Source: Bog-473 sp035552095 (GTDB lineage: Bacteria > Actinomycetota > Acidimicrobiia > Acidimicrobiales > RAAP-2). From it: a stretch of 64,000 bases of DNA. Positions within the stretch are counted from its first letter, which is position 1. Every line of letters starts with the position of its first letter. The stretch lies in NCBI GenBank assembly GCA_035552095.1, contig DASZMA010000193.1, forward strand, positions 7,957-71,956, written 5' to 3'. This document shows positions 50,912 to 59,585 of this stretch, piece after piece. A program made the position numbers and the translations under genes. The notes beneath the pieces were generated by a model. That model saw nothing but the letters and a program-made list of their open reading frames with translations, was not told where the DNA came from and searched no databases.

Positions 50912-52395
50912 GAGGAGGCCTGCACCGCCTGACCGCCGCAGAAGAGCCCGGACGCCGGGCCCTTGCGGGCGAAGCCGGTGCCCTTCACCGCCACGTCGAC
51001 ATCGCAGGGGTAGACACCCCTCGTGCTCGGCGTGTACGCGCCCAACGCGCCGCCCCCCGTCCACCCAACCAACGAATCGAATGACTTCACCACGGTCGCC
51101 CGGGTCGGGTTGTGCCCGCTCTGGATCAGCGCGTACAACAGCATCTGCGCCGCCTCCCAGGCCAGGAAGCCGAAGCCGCTCGGTTGATCACCCGGCTCGT
51201 ACGTCGCCAACTGCGACTGGTAGAGCTGCACCATGGTCTGCGGCTCGTTGAGCGGCACGAACGGCAGGCCCACGATGAGGCCCTGGGCGGCCGATTGCCC
51301 GGCCGTGGCCAGGAGGTCGGGCGTGTAGGCGTCGAAGGTGGCCGCCACGTACGGCGGCAGGTAGGCCTGTTGTTGCATGGCCTGGAGCAGCTTGGCGTTG
51401 CCCGTCACGTCCATGGTGTCGAAGGAACCGTTGCAGCCGGCCTGCTGCATGCTCTCGACGTCACTCTCCAACGAGGCGGAGGCGGGAGAGACGGCGAAGT
51501 CGGTGTAACAGACCGTGCCGCCCATGGCCTTGTAGACGTACTCGAACTGCTCCGCCGCCTGGGCGCTGATGGCGATGGAGTAGGAGAGGAACGCCATCTT
51601 GGTCGGGAAGTAGCCGCCCGCCTTGGCCAGCTGGAAGACGCTGTTGGAGATGTAATAGGGCCCGCCCGGCTTGGGTTGGTTACAGCTGCCGCCGGCCGGC
51701 GAGAAGTACACCGGCGCCTCGCTGCGGTCGCAGTTGATGGCGAACCCCACGTCGGGAACGTTGGCCGCCGTCATGGCCGGCACGCCGCCGTTGTCGCCAT
51801 CCGACGTCGACCCGACGAAGGCCAGCACCTTGGGGATGAGGTCGGCCACGTCGGAGGCGTTGGTGGAGGAGTTCTGCTGATCATCCTCCACATCGAGCGC
51901 GAGCTTGCGGCCGCAGATGCCGCCGGCCGCGTTGACGGCCCCGAACAGCGCCTCGACGCCCTGGGTGCCCTGCGGGAAGCTGCCGGTGAGCGGCCCGGTC
52001 AGCCCGCTCACGTTGCCGAAGGTGATCTGGTTCGCCGTCACCCCTGGACCCGTGGCCGTGTTACCGGCCGAGCCGGCACAGTCGGCGGCTTCGGACTGGG
52101 CGGCGAAGTTGAAGCCGGACGAGGTCGGTGCGGGGGGGATTTGGACGGTGGCCGCCCCGGTGGCCGGTCCCGTCGCACCGGCGGCACCGACGGTACTCCC
52201 ACTAACCCCGCTGACGCCGCTCGCCGTAGTGGTCGTGACGCCCGCCGCTTGGGCCGGCTGCGTGGTCGTGGCGGCTGAGTTGGCGGCCGCGGCCGGTCCC
52301 AGATAGGCCGCCACCCGCGCCCCGCACGAGGAGGCCAAGAGGGAGAGCGCCAGCACCCCCACGAGCCCCGCCGCCCTCTTGCTCGATGTGACCAA
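50908..52395 (-). CDS. Lipoprotein substrate-binding protein of the Liv-type importer
   Basis: Type I periplasmic-binding-fold lipoprotein, 495 aa, first gene of the operon. A lipobox (LALSLLASSC) anchors it, and an 85-residue Ala/Thr/Gly-rich tether follows before GPGVTANQITFGNVSGLTGPL. It continues with the two lobes (FGAVNAAGGICGRKLALDVEDDQ, here NAAGGICGRKLALDVEDDQ). Six or more Cys in the mature part suggest disulfides. The start is a TTG at 52395 with GGGGGG upstream; a TAGCCT box lies about 40 nt before it. The substrate is unknown. Confidence 0.9.
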   Translation of the reverse strand: MVTSSKRAAGLVGVLALSLLASSCGARVAAYLGPAAAANSAATTTQPAQAAGVTTTTASGVSGVSGSTVGAAGATGPATGAATVQIPPAPTSSGFNFAAQSEAADCAGSAGNTATGPGVTANQITFGNVSGLTGPLTGSFPQGTQGVEALFGAVNAAGGICGRKLALDVEDDQQNSSTNASDVADLIPKVLAFVGSTSDGDNGGVPAMTAANVPDVGFAINCDRSEAPVYFSPAGGSCNQPKPGGPYYISNSVFQLAKAGGYFPTKMAFLSYSIAISAQAAEQFEYVYKAMGGTVCYTDFAVSPASASLESDVESMQQAGCNGSFDTMDVTGNAKLLQAMQQQAYLPPYVAATFDAYTPDLLATAGQSAAQGLIVGLPFVPLNEPQTMVQLYQSQLATYEPGDQPSGFGFLAWEAAQMLLYALIQSGHNPTRATVVKSFDSLVGWTGGGALGAYTPSTRGVYPCDVDVAVKGTGFARKGPASGLFCGGQAVQASS

Positions 52396-52466
52396 AGCTG
52401 CCCCCCGGACGTCTCTTTGAGAAACAGGCCTCAGGCTATTGACCTTGCGCCCACCCTACCTGTTCC

Positions 52467-52496
52467 CTGACACCAGCGTCAGGGTTCAGGTACCCT
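52467..52496 (+). promoter_or_regulatory. Leaderless promoter of the amidohydrolase gene
   Basis: CTGACA (52467-52472), 18-nt spacer, TACCCT (52491-52496), then 6 nt to the ATG at 52503. No ribosome-binding sequence. The rest of the 52396-52502 gap also holds the promoter of the divergent binding-protein gene. Confidence 0.75.
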
Positions 52497-52502
52497 AGAG
52501 GT

Positions 52503-53732
52503 ATGGCACTGCCGAAGATAATCAGCGTCGATGACCACGTGGTTGAGCCACCCCATGTGTGGCAGACCTGGCTCCCCGAGAAGTACCGCGAGCGCGGGCC
52601 GAAGGTGGTCGACAGGAAGTGGGGCGGCTTCAAACACCTCTCCGGGGCCAAGTACGACATGGTCGAGGACCCCGAGGGCGAGTGGGGCAGTGCCTGGTAC
52701 TACGACGGCGACCTCATTTACGTGCACAAGAAGTTCGTGGCCATCCCGCAGGCTTCGTGCACGCTCGACGAGCAGGGCCACATCGTCTTCGACCGGACCC
52801 AGATGACCATGACCGCCATCACCTATGACGCCATGCGCAAGGGCTGCTGGGACCGCGACGAGCGGGTCAAGGACATGACGCTCAACTACGTCGACGGGTC
52901 GTTGCCCTTCCCGACCTTCCCCCGCTTCTGCGGCCAGACCTTCTATGAGGCCAAGGACAAGGAACTGGCGCTGGCCTGTGTCCGCGCCAACAACGACTGG
53001 ATGGTGGAGGAGTGGTGCGAGCCCTCGGGCGGGGTCAACATCCCGCTCTGCCTCATCCCGCTGTGGGACGCCGAGCTGGCCGCGGCCGAGACCAAGCGCA
53101 ACGCCGAGCGCGGCGTGCGGGCCATCACCTTCAGCGAGATGCCGACCCGGCTGGGGCTGCCCAGCATCAACACCGACTACTGGGACCCCCTGTGGGAGGT
53201 TTGCAACGATTACGGGGTCACGGTGTGCATGCACGTCGGCTCTTCCTCTTCCAACCCGGTGGCCTCACCGGACTCCCACCCGGCCGTCGGGGTCACGTTG
53301 GGCTTCAACAACGCCATCGCCTCCATGGCCGACTGGCTGTTCTCGGGCCAGCTGCTCAAGTTCCCCAAGCTCAAGCTGGCCTACTCCGAAGGTCAGATCG
53401 GCTGGATCCCCTACGTGCTCGAGCGGGCCGACACGGTCTGGGAGATGCACGACGCCTGGGTGCATTCCAAGGCCCGAATCCCCGTTCCCCCCTCGACCCA
53501 GTACTACGGCCGCATCTTCGGCTGCTTCACGGCCGACCACCACGGCTTGAACTCGCTGTCGGAGGTGGGTGAGGACAACATCTGCTTCGAGACGGACTTC
53601 CCCCACACCGATGGCACGTGGCCCGACTCCGAGGCCTACATCGAGAAGCTGTGCGTCGGCCTCACCGATGAGCAGGCCTACAAGATCCTGCGGGGCAACG
53701 CCATCAAGATGTTGGAGCTCGACCGGACTTAG
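52503..53732 (+). CDS. Amidohydrolase_2 family metal-dependent hydrolase
   Basis: TIM-barrel hydrolase or decarboxylase related to ACMSD, 409 aa. The N-terminal metal motif is SVDDHVVEPP (D-x-H type), with VCMHVGSSSS supplying a barrel His and ETDFPHTDGTWPDS the catalytic Asp near the end. Such proteins are abundant in actinobacteria that degrade aromatics or steroids, but substrates are mostly unknown. The gene stands alone and ends inside the convergent small membrane-protein gene (29-bp overlap). Confidence 0.9.
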   Translation: MALPKIISVDDHVVEPPHVWQTWLPEKYRERGPKVVDRKWGGFKHLSGAKYDMVEDPEGEWGSAWYYDGDLIYVHKKFVAIPQASCTLDEQGHIVFDRTQMTMTAITYDAMRKGCWDRDERVKDMTLNYVDGSLPFPTFPRFCGQTFYEAKDKELALACVRANNDWMVEEWCEPSGGVNIPLCLIPLWDAELAAAETKRNAERGVRAITFSEMPTRLGLPSINTDYWDPLWEVCNDYGVTVCMHVGSSSSNPVASPDSHPAVGVTLGFNNAIASMADWLFSGQLLKFPKLKLAYSEGQIGWIPYVLERADTVWEMHDAWVHSKARIPVPPSTQYYGRIFGCFTADHHGLNSLSEVGEDNICFETDFPHTDGTWPDSEAYIEKLCVGLTDEQAYKILRGNAIKMLELDRT

Positions 53733-53943
53733 ACTCTCGCCGCCGCCCTCGGTACGCGCTGCCGATCAGGAAGATGATGGCCATCACGGGCAGCAGCACC
53801 ACGGCCACGGCACGCTGGTGGCGCAGCAGCAACGCCGTGACGACGATCACCACCGTGGCGAAGAACAGCTCGGGTGTGTCGCCGACCAGGAAGTCCCACC
53901 AGAAGTGGCCGAAGGCCCGGGTGGCCCGACGCAGGGCGTTCAT
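53704..53943 (-). CDS. Small two-helix membrane protein, end of iron-type operon
   Basis: Hypothetical protein of 79 aa. An amphipathic, aromatic N-terminus (RRATRAFGHFWWDFLVGD) is followed by two helices (ELFFATVVIVVTALLL and AVAVVLLPVMAIIFLIG) and a basic tail. Its ATG overlaps the COG4280-like stop by 4 nt, so it is co-translated. Function unknown. Confidence 0.7.
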   Translation of the reverse strand: MNALRRATRAFGHFWWDFLVGDTPELFFATVVIVVTALLLRHQRAVAVVLLPVMAIIFLIGSAYRGRRRESKSGRAPTS

Positions 53944-54740
53944 GGCTCGACCCCCACGGCATCAGTGGGCTGGCGCAGGCCGGTCCGGAGCCAGGTGACC
54001 GCGGCCAGGGTCACCAGCGCGAAGACACCGACCAGGACGATGATGGCCAGGTCGTCGCCCGGCCAGTGCACCCCGGCCCCCTCGCCGACCCAGAACAGCC
54101 CGAAGCTGGTCAGCATGATGCCCACGCCGATCTTGATGGTGTTCTCGGGCACCTGTGAGAGCTGCTTGGCCACCACCGCGCCGACGGCGGCGACGACCAC
54201 GGCGGCCGCGCCGGCGGCCAGGGCGGCGGTGCCCAGCCGGTGCTGGCTCGCCCCCAGGCTCACCACGATCAGCACGACCTCCATCCCCTCGAGGAAGACC
54301 CCCTTGAAGGCGACGGCGAAGGCCACGGCATCCCGGCCGGTCGACTTCGACGCCGACGCCGACGCTCCAATCTGCCCGTTGTTGTCCTGGTCCTGGGCTA
54401 GCTCGGCGGTGGTGGCGGCGTAAATGGCATCCTCGTCGTGCAGGTCCTTGTGCCCGCTGGCCCGCAGGATGGCTTTGCGCAGCCACGACAGCCCCAGCAC
54501 GAGCAGGAGCGCGCCGACCGTCACCCGCAGGGCGTTGATCGGGACGTAGTGGATGAGCGGGACACCCACGCCGAGGACGATGCCGGTCAGCACGACCGCC
54601 GCCGCGGCCGCGCCCTCGAGCGCCGAGCGCCAGCCCCTGCTCACGCCCGCCGCCACGACGATGGTCAGCGCCTCGACCATCTCGACCGTGCTGGCACCGA
54701 ACACGGCCAGGATCAGCACCACGGTGGAGGTGTTGCTCAT
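53940..54740 (-). CDS. COG4280-type membrane protein, FTR1-like acidic motifs
   Basis: Membrane protein of 266 aa with about seven helices. Two E-x-x-E motifs sit in helices: STVEMVEALTIVV (N-half) and GVFLEGMEVVLIVV (C-half). This is like the REGLE motifs of the iron permease FTR1 and matches COG4280 as I recall it. A central Ser/Ala-Asp loop includes a SASASKS run from 6-bp repeats. It begins 16 bp after the Fbp-type ATPase stop, so iron or another metal is a reasonable guess. Confidence 0.7.
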   Translation of the reverse strand: MSNTSTVVLILAVFGASTVEMVEALTIVVAAGVSRGWRSALEGAAAAAVVLTGIVLGVGVPLIHYVPINALRVTVGALLLVLGLSWLRKAILRASGHKDLHDEDAIYAATTAELAQDQDNNGQIGASASASKSTGRDAVAFAVAFKGVFLEGMEVVLIVVSLGASQHRLGTAALAAGAAAVVVAAVGAVVAKQLSQVPENTIKIGVGIMLTSFGLFWVGEGAGVHWPGDDLAIIVLVGVFALVTLAAVTWLRTGLRQPTDAVGVEP

Positions 54741-54756
54741 CGAAGGTGATCGCTGT

Positions 54757-55920
54757 TCATGCTGGTATCTCCATAGGGCGCTCCTCTGCGGGGTCTATCT
54801 GGTCGTGGTCGTTCGGGTCGAGCGGGAAGACAACCGACCCCGAGGGGTCGAGGCTCAGGCCGACCGACGCCCCCCGGTCCATCCTGCGCTCCGAGTGAAT
54901 CCCGGTCAGCCGCCCTCCTCCCTGAAGGTCGACCGCCAACTCGTAGTCTCGTCCCCGGAAGGCTACATCGGTGATGTGACCCCTCAGATGACCATCAGCG
55001 GGGCCGCAGATGGAGACGGCACCGGGGCGGATGGTGAGCATGTACTCGCTCGATCCGGCGCCCGGCAGGGTCGCTTTGGCGGCATCGGAGAGGAACGCCT
55101 CAATCGGTCGGCTGCAGTTGGATCGCTGAGGCTCCACCAGGACCGTGCCCAGCAGCGAGGGCCCGCCGGCCGGGCGCACCCGCATCTCTCCGGCCAGCCC
55201 GGTGAAGCGGGCCACGAAGCGAGTGGCCGGCGAGGCGTAGACCTCCTCGGGGGTACCGAGCTGGACCAGCTCACCGTGCTCCAGGACACCCACCTGGTCG
55301 GCCAGGGCGAAGGCCTCCTGCTGGTCGTGAGTGATGTAGATGGTGGTGGCGCCCACCTCGCGCACCAGCGAGGAGATCTCGATCCGCATGCGTTCGCGCA
55401 GGTCGGCATCGAGATTGGACAGGGGCTCGTCGCACAGCAGGAGGCCGGTATCGCCGGCCAGGGCGCGGGCCAGAGCCACCCGTTGCTGCTCACCCCCGGA
55501 GAGCTGCCCGGGGTAGCGGTCGGCCAGGTGCCCCAGCCCCACCCGCTCGATCATCACCAGGGCCAACCGCCGGCACTCGCCCCGCCCGTGGCGGTGCCGC
55601 TTCAGGGCGAAACCGACATTGTCGGCCACCGAGAGGTGGGGCCACAGGGCGTAGTCCTGGAACACCATGGAAAGGTCACGGCGCTCCGGGGGAACGTGGG
55701 TCCGCTCGTCGGCCACCAAGGTGTCGCCGATGGTGATCCCCCCCGACGAGACGCGCTCGATGCCGGCGATGGTGCGCAGGAGGGTGGTCTTGCCGGAGCC
55801 CGACGGGCCGAGCAACACCAAGAAGGTGCCCGGGTCCACCGAGAAGGAGACGTCCTTCACGGCATGGGAGCCGGCCGGGAAGACCTTCTCGAGGTGGTCG
55901 ACGGAGAGTCGTTCAGCCAC
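54757..55920 (-). CDS. Fbp/Pot-type ABC transporter ATP-binding protein
   Basis: ATPase of a ferric-iron/polyamine-class importer, 387 aa from the GTG at 55920, overlapping the permease by 8 nt. Walker A is GPSGSGKTTLLRTIAG, signature LSGGEQQRVALARAL, Walker B LLLCDEPLSNLDADLRERMR, here CDEPLSNLDADLRE, and switch YITHDQQEAFALAD. A C-terminal TOBE_2 domain follows from about residue 250. The DEPLSNLD block is typical of FbpC, PotA and MalK relatives. Confidence 0.9.
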   Translation of the reverse strand: MAERLSVDHLEKVFPAGSHAVKDVSFSVDPGTFLVLLGPSGSGKTTLLRTIAGIERVSSGGITIGDTLVADERTHVPPERRDLSMVFQDYALWPHLSVADNVGFALKRHRHGRGECRRLALVMIERVGLGHLADRYPGQLSGGEQQRVALARALAGDTGLLLCDEPLSNLDADLRERMRIEISSLVREVGATTIYITHDQQEAFALADQVGVLEHGELVQLGTPEEVYASPATRFVARFTGLAGEMRVRPAGGPSLLGTVLVEPQRSNCSRPIEAFLSDAAKATLPGAGSSEYMLTIRPGAVSICGPADGHLRGHITDVAFRGRDYELAVDLQGGGRLTGIHSERRMDRGASVGLSLDPSGSVVFPLDPNDHDQIDPAEERPMEIPA

Positions 55921-57730
55921 GGGCGGCCACCCCGATCCGGCGCCAGCCGGCCGGAGCCAGCAGCCGGTAGGCACCCAGGATCACGGCCACCACCACGAAC
56001 GCAATCCCGACCGCCACCACCGCCTGGGCCATGCCCACGCCAAAGTGGTAGTTGCTGAGGTTGTCCTCAATGGAGACCGAGAGGGGTGGCGATCCGGGCG
56101 CGTACAGGAGTTGGGAAATGGGGAGCTCAAGGAAGACGGCGCCGAAGGAGAGCAGCCACGCCATCACCATCGGGCGCGAGATCACCGGGAGCACGCCGTG
56201 CAGCCAGGCGCGCACCGCGCCGGCCCCATGAGTCCGTGCCGCATCCTGCAGGGAAGGCTCGAGCTGGGACACCGAACCCAGCAGGACCCGGGCGTTGGTG
56301 GGCAGGCTCGAGGCCACGTAGCCGATGATGAGCAGGGTGGTGGTCTGGTAGATGTCGATACCGAGGCGGGAGAAGATCGGGAGGTTGTAGGCGAAGATGT
56401 ACCCGGCGGCGAACACCACGCTCGGGAGCGCCACCGAGGCCAGGAGCAAGAAATCCAGGAAGCGGGTCGAACGGGTGCGCTTCTGGGCCAGCAGGCGGGC
56501 CACCATGACGCCGCCGATGACGGTGATGGTGGCGGTGACGGCGCCGTAGGAGAGGGATCGCTCAATCGGGCCCCAGACGCCGGGGTCATGGAAGACCGCC
56601 AGGTAGTTGACGAAGGTGATGCGGGCCGAGGCGCCGTAGTCGGCCAACAACGATCCGCTGACCGCACCGATGGCCGGGATCCCCAGCGCGAACAGCGCGA
56701 AGGCGCCCACCCCGCCCAGGGCGGCCAACTGCCCCCAGCGCGACAACTGCCGGCGGACGATCTGGCGGGTGCGCCCGGACAGGACGGCGTAGGTGCGGCC
56801 GCGCAACGACCGGGCTTGCAGGGCCAGCGGGACGGCGACCGAGAGGACGAGCAGCCATCCGATGGCGGCGGCGGCCGGGAAGTTCGGGGGGAAGTTCCCG
56901 ATGTCCTGGTAAAGCTGGTAGGTGGCGAGCGAGAAGTGCGAGCTGTAGGCCAGCGTGGCGGCCACGCCGAAGTCGCTGACCGACTCGGCGAACCCGATGG
57001 CCAGGGCGGACCAGATGGCCGGGGCCAGGATGGGCGCCACCAGGCGGAGGGCCTGCAGCCGGGAAGCCCCGTGCACGCGGGCGGCATCCTCGAACTCCTG
57101 GCCCAGGCCGGCCAGGGCGATCCTGACGGCGAGATAGGAGAAGGGGACACACCGCAGTCCCAGCAGGAGGACCACGCCGAACGGGCCCATGATCGAATGG
57201 GTGACGAAGGGCGAGTTGAGGCCGATCCGGCTCAACACACCGTCGGGTTGGACCAAGCGCTCCCAGCCCAGCGCCGGCAGCCAGGACGGCAGCAGCAGCA
57301 CCAGCCACATGCCGCCCATGATGAAGCGCCGGCCGACCAGAGTGGTCCGGCTACTGGGCCAGGCGATGGGGAACCCCACGAGCAGCCCCAGCACGGCGGC
57401 AGCGCAACTGACCCAGATTGAGTTGGTGAGCGCCACCGCCGTCACTCCGGTGAAGACCGAGCGCAGGTTGGTCAGGGTGAACCATTGCGGGCCCTGGGCG
57501 AAGAGCCGGGGCGAGACGGCCAGCACCAGGAAGCAGGCGCTCGGGATCAGGATGAGCAGCGAGAGCGCCACCCAGAACGCCGGACGCAACAGCTGATTCA
57601 AGGTCAGCCGCTGGCGCGGCGTGGCTCCGCCCTGGACCGGACGGGCCGAACCGGGCGGGGGACCCGCCGGCCCCGCTTCATCCCGGCTCCTGGTGTCAGG
57701 AGGGAGGGTGCGAAATCCGGCGAGTGTCAA
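55913..57730 (-). CDS. Fbp-type double permease
   Basis: Importer permease of 605 aa with duplicated six-helix units, as in FbpB. EAA loops occur in each half: FEDAARVHGASRLQALRLVAP and LQDAARTHGAGAVRAWLHGVLP, here DAARTHGAGAVRAWLHGVL. The start is a TTG at 57730; the first 45 residues are hydrophilic and Pro-rich, so a later start cannot be excluded. It begins 19 nt after the binding-protein stop. Confidence 0.88.
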   Translation of the reverse strand: MTLAGFRTLPPDTRSRDEAGPAGPPPGSARPVQGGATPRQRLTLNQLLRPAFWVALSLLILIPSACFLVLAVSPRLFAQGPQWFTLTNLRSVFTGVTAVALTNSIWVSCAAAVLGLLVGFPIAWPSSRTTLVGRRFIMGGMWLVLLLPSWLPALGWERLVQPDGVLSRIGLNSPFVTHSIMGPFGVVLLLGLRCVPFSYLAVRIALAGLGQEFEDAARVHGASRLQALRLVAPILAPAIWSALAIGFAESVSDFGVAATLAYSSHFSLATYQLYQDIGNFPPNFPAAAAIGWLLVLSVAVPLALQARSLRGRTYAVLSGRTRQIVRRQLSRWGQLAALGGVGAFALFALGIPAIGAVSGSLLADYGASARITFVNYLAVFHDPGVWGPIERSLSYGAVTATITVIGGVMVARLLAQKRTRSTRFLDFLLLASVALPSVVFAAGYIFAYNLPIFSRLGIDIYQTTTLLIIGYVASSLPTNARVLLGSVSQLEPSLQDAARTHGAGAVRAWLHGVLPVISRPMVMAWLLSFGAVFLELPISQLLYAPGSPPLSVSIEDNLSNYHFGVGMAQAVVAVGIAFVVVAVILGAYRLLAPAGWRRIGVAARG

Positions 57731-57749
57731 CGGGACGGGGCCAGCCCGC

Positions 57750-58799
57750 TCACTGGACGATGTTGGTGTCGAACCAGGTGTTGATCGCGGACTCCCGCGG
57801 ACCCCAGGTGTAGGGGTTGATGGTCTGCACTTTCACCTTGGCCAGCGAGGGGAGGGCCGGGAGGGGGTGGGAGCTGTTGATCAGGGGGTAGAAGAGCGAG
57901 TCACCGCTCGGGTCGCCGGTCTGCATGACCTTCTGGCCGGCCTTGGAGAACACGTACTTGACGAACAACTTGGCCTCGGCCTGCACCGCTTTGGGAGCGT
58001 GGGCGTCGATCCCGATCACCGACGGCAGCAGCGTGATGGGATCGAGATAGGACACCTTGAGGTTGGCGTCCGTGGCCTGGGCGCCGATCCCGGCTGAGCT
58101 CTGCACCAGAGCCAGCTTGATCTGGCCACTGGTCAGCGCCTGGAGCGTGGGGCCGTTGGTGGGGTTGATGACCAGGCCGTTGGCCTTGAGCTGCGAGAAG
58201 TAGGTCTCACCCTTGGCCGTGCTCCCCAGGTAATTCATCATCCCGGCGATGAAGGGGTAGGTGGGTCCTGACTGCGAGGGATCGTTCATGCCCACGGCGC
58301 CCTTCCACTTGGCGCTGAGCAATTGCTGCCAGGTCGTGGGTGGATCCTTGACCACCGTCGGGTTGTAGACCACGGCGGCGGTGAGCGTGACCCCGGTCGG
58401 GATGTAACTCTTGTCCTTGGGCACCGACTGCGTGCCCAAGGAGTTCCAGGCCACTGAGGGCTCAAAGCCGCGGACCAGGAGATGCTGGTTGTCGAGCCCG
58501 GCGAACGCCGTCGGGCCATCGACCCAGAGCATGCTCCACTTGGGGTTGTTCTTCGACGCCTCAATCTGGGTGAGGAGCGGGCCGGTCGAGTTGTCATCGA
58601 GCTGGACGGGGATGCCGGTGGACGTCTGGAAGGCCTTGGCCATGGCCGAGTCGTACCCTTCCGCCGCGTAGAGCACGAGGGGTACCTTGGCGGCCGCGGT
58701 CGCCGCCCCAGCGGGCGAGATGGTCAGGCCGGCCCCGAGGAGGGTGGCCGCCAGGGCCAAGACGACCTGGCCGGAGCGACGAACGAAGGAGTCAGACAC
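57750..58799 (-). CDS. Fbp-type extracellular solute-binding protein
   Basis: Binding protein of 349 aa, first gene of the five-gene operon. GTG start with GAGAGG upstream; signal peptide SGQVVLALAATLLGAGLTIS ends near PAGAATAAAK. The fold start is PLVLYAAEGYDSAMAKAFQTSTGIPV, here LVLYAAEGYDSAMAKAF, as in FbpA and related anion- or metal-binding proteins. No tandem Tyr iron site is obvious in the C-lobe, so the ligand could also be a phosphonate, thiamine or polyamine. Confidence 0.87.
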   Translation of the reverse strand: MSDSFVRRSGQVVLALAATLLGAGLTISPAGAATAAAKVPLVLYAAEGYDSAMAKAFQTSTGIPVQLDDNSTGPLLTQIEASKNNPKWSMLWVDGPTAFAGLDNQHLLVRGFEPSVAWNSLGTQSVPKDKSYIPTGVTLTAAVVYNPTVVKDPPTTWQQLLSAKWKGAVGMNDPSQSGPTYPFIAGMMNYLGSTAKGETYFSQLKANGLVINPTNGPTLQALTSGQIKLALVQSSAGIGAQATDANLKVSYLDPITLLPSVIGIDAHAPKAVQAEAKLFVKYVFSKAGQKVMQTGDPSGDSLFYPLINSSHPLPALPSLAKVKVQTINPYTWGPRESAINTWFDTNIVQ

Positions 58800-58847
58800 A
58801 AAGTGGTCCTCTCAGGTAGACGTCAATAGGGGCAACTAACAGCCGTT

Positions 58848-58862
58848 ACTCAACCTATGAGT
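58848..58862. promoter_or_regulatory. Inverted repeat upstream of the Fbp-type operon
   Basis: ACTCA-ACCTA-TGAGT, a perfect 5-bp-arm repeat, lies about 50 bp upstream of the GTG at 58799 in an AT-richer stretch (58800-58925). On the minus strand TAGGTT within it also fits a -10. Similarity to an IdeR/DtxR box is only partial. Confidence 0.4.
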
Positions 58863-58925
58863 CAGTGGTTTCCTGAGCGCGACATGAGTGTGAAGGAAAG
58901 CTGAACTTTCGATTACCTCTTGTCG

Positions 58926-59501
58926 TCAGAGGGGGCTCGGCTCCTCACCCTCTTCTTTGTAGACCCGGGCCGCGTACTCCTCCAACACCTGCTCGCACCG
59001 TTGGACGGCGGCGGAGGTGGCGTCGAACTTGATTGCGCCCAGGACGTCACGGGTCCGGATCCGGTCCAGCCAGCCCTTCAGCTTGACCAGGTCGACCTCG
59101 TTCTCCTCCAGCTCGGCGTAGGTGAAGTGGTTGGCGTCGTATTCCTTGCGCACCTGTTGGAGGAAGTCACCGCACTTGTCGATGATCTCCTCGTACTCGT
59201 CGTCGCGTGCGGCGTTGAAGCTGGCCGTGAGCTGGTCCTGCCCGGCCAGCGTGCCGGCGTTGAACAGGGTCGCCGTGCCGCCCATCTCGGTGATCTCGGC
59301 CCGGAGGCCGCGCAACGCCCGCTCCGACTGGGCTGAAGCGGGCAGGGCGGCGGCCGAGTTCTGAATGTAGATGGCACCGAGCCCCTTCAGCTTCCGCCAC
59401 ACCCCGGCCCGTAGGCGGGTGGGCTCGGTCGGGATCCGGTAGATCAGGAGCAGCCAGTGCATGGGGTCGAACGCGGTCGCCTCGTCGGCGGGCTCCGGCA
59501 T
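58926..59501 (-). CDS. ChrB N-terminal-domain protein
   Basis: Protein of 191 aa matching the ChrB N-terminal domain (HWLLLIYRIPTEPTRLRAGVWRKLKGLGA, here LLIYRIPTEPTRLRAGVWRK). The chromate-resistance regulator ChrB has a further C-terminal domain that is absent here, and no ChrA transporter is nearby, so the role in chromate stress is doubtful. The C-terminus is rich in Glu and helical. CATAGT stands 6 nt before the ATG at 59501. Confidence 0.82.
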   Translation of the reverse strand: MPEPADEATAFDPMHWLLLIYRIPTEPTRLRAGVWRKLKGLGAIYIQNSAAALPASAQSERALRGLRAEITEMGGTATLFNAGTLAGQDQLTASFNAARDDEYEEIIDKCGDFLQQVRKEYDANHFTYAELEENEVDLVKLKGWLDRIRTRDVLGAIKFDATSAAVQRCEQVLEEYAARVYKEEGEEPSPL

Positions 59502-59507
59502 TCCACC

Positions 59508-59513
59508 ACTATG
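59508..59513 (-). promoter_or_regulatory. Leaderless-type -10 (CATAGT)
   Basis: CATAGT on the minus strand, 6-nt gap, ATG at 59501. Confidence 0.45.
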
Positions 59514-59585
59514 CCGGACGCGCTGAGCGCGCGGGATCAGGCAGCGCGCGCGGGATCAGGCCGGCAAGGAGGAGCGTTGCGAAAA

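Noticed and set aside
58926..59501. Chromate-resistance operon
   Set aside because: Only the ChrB N-terminal domain is present; no ChrA or ChrB C-terminal domain nearby.
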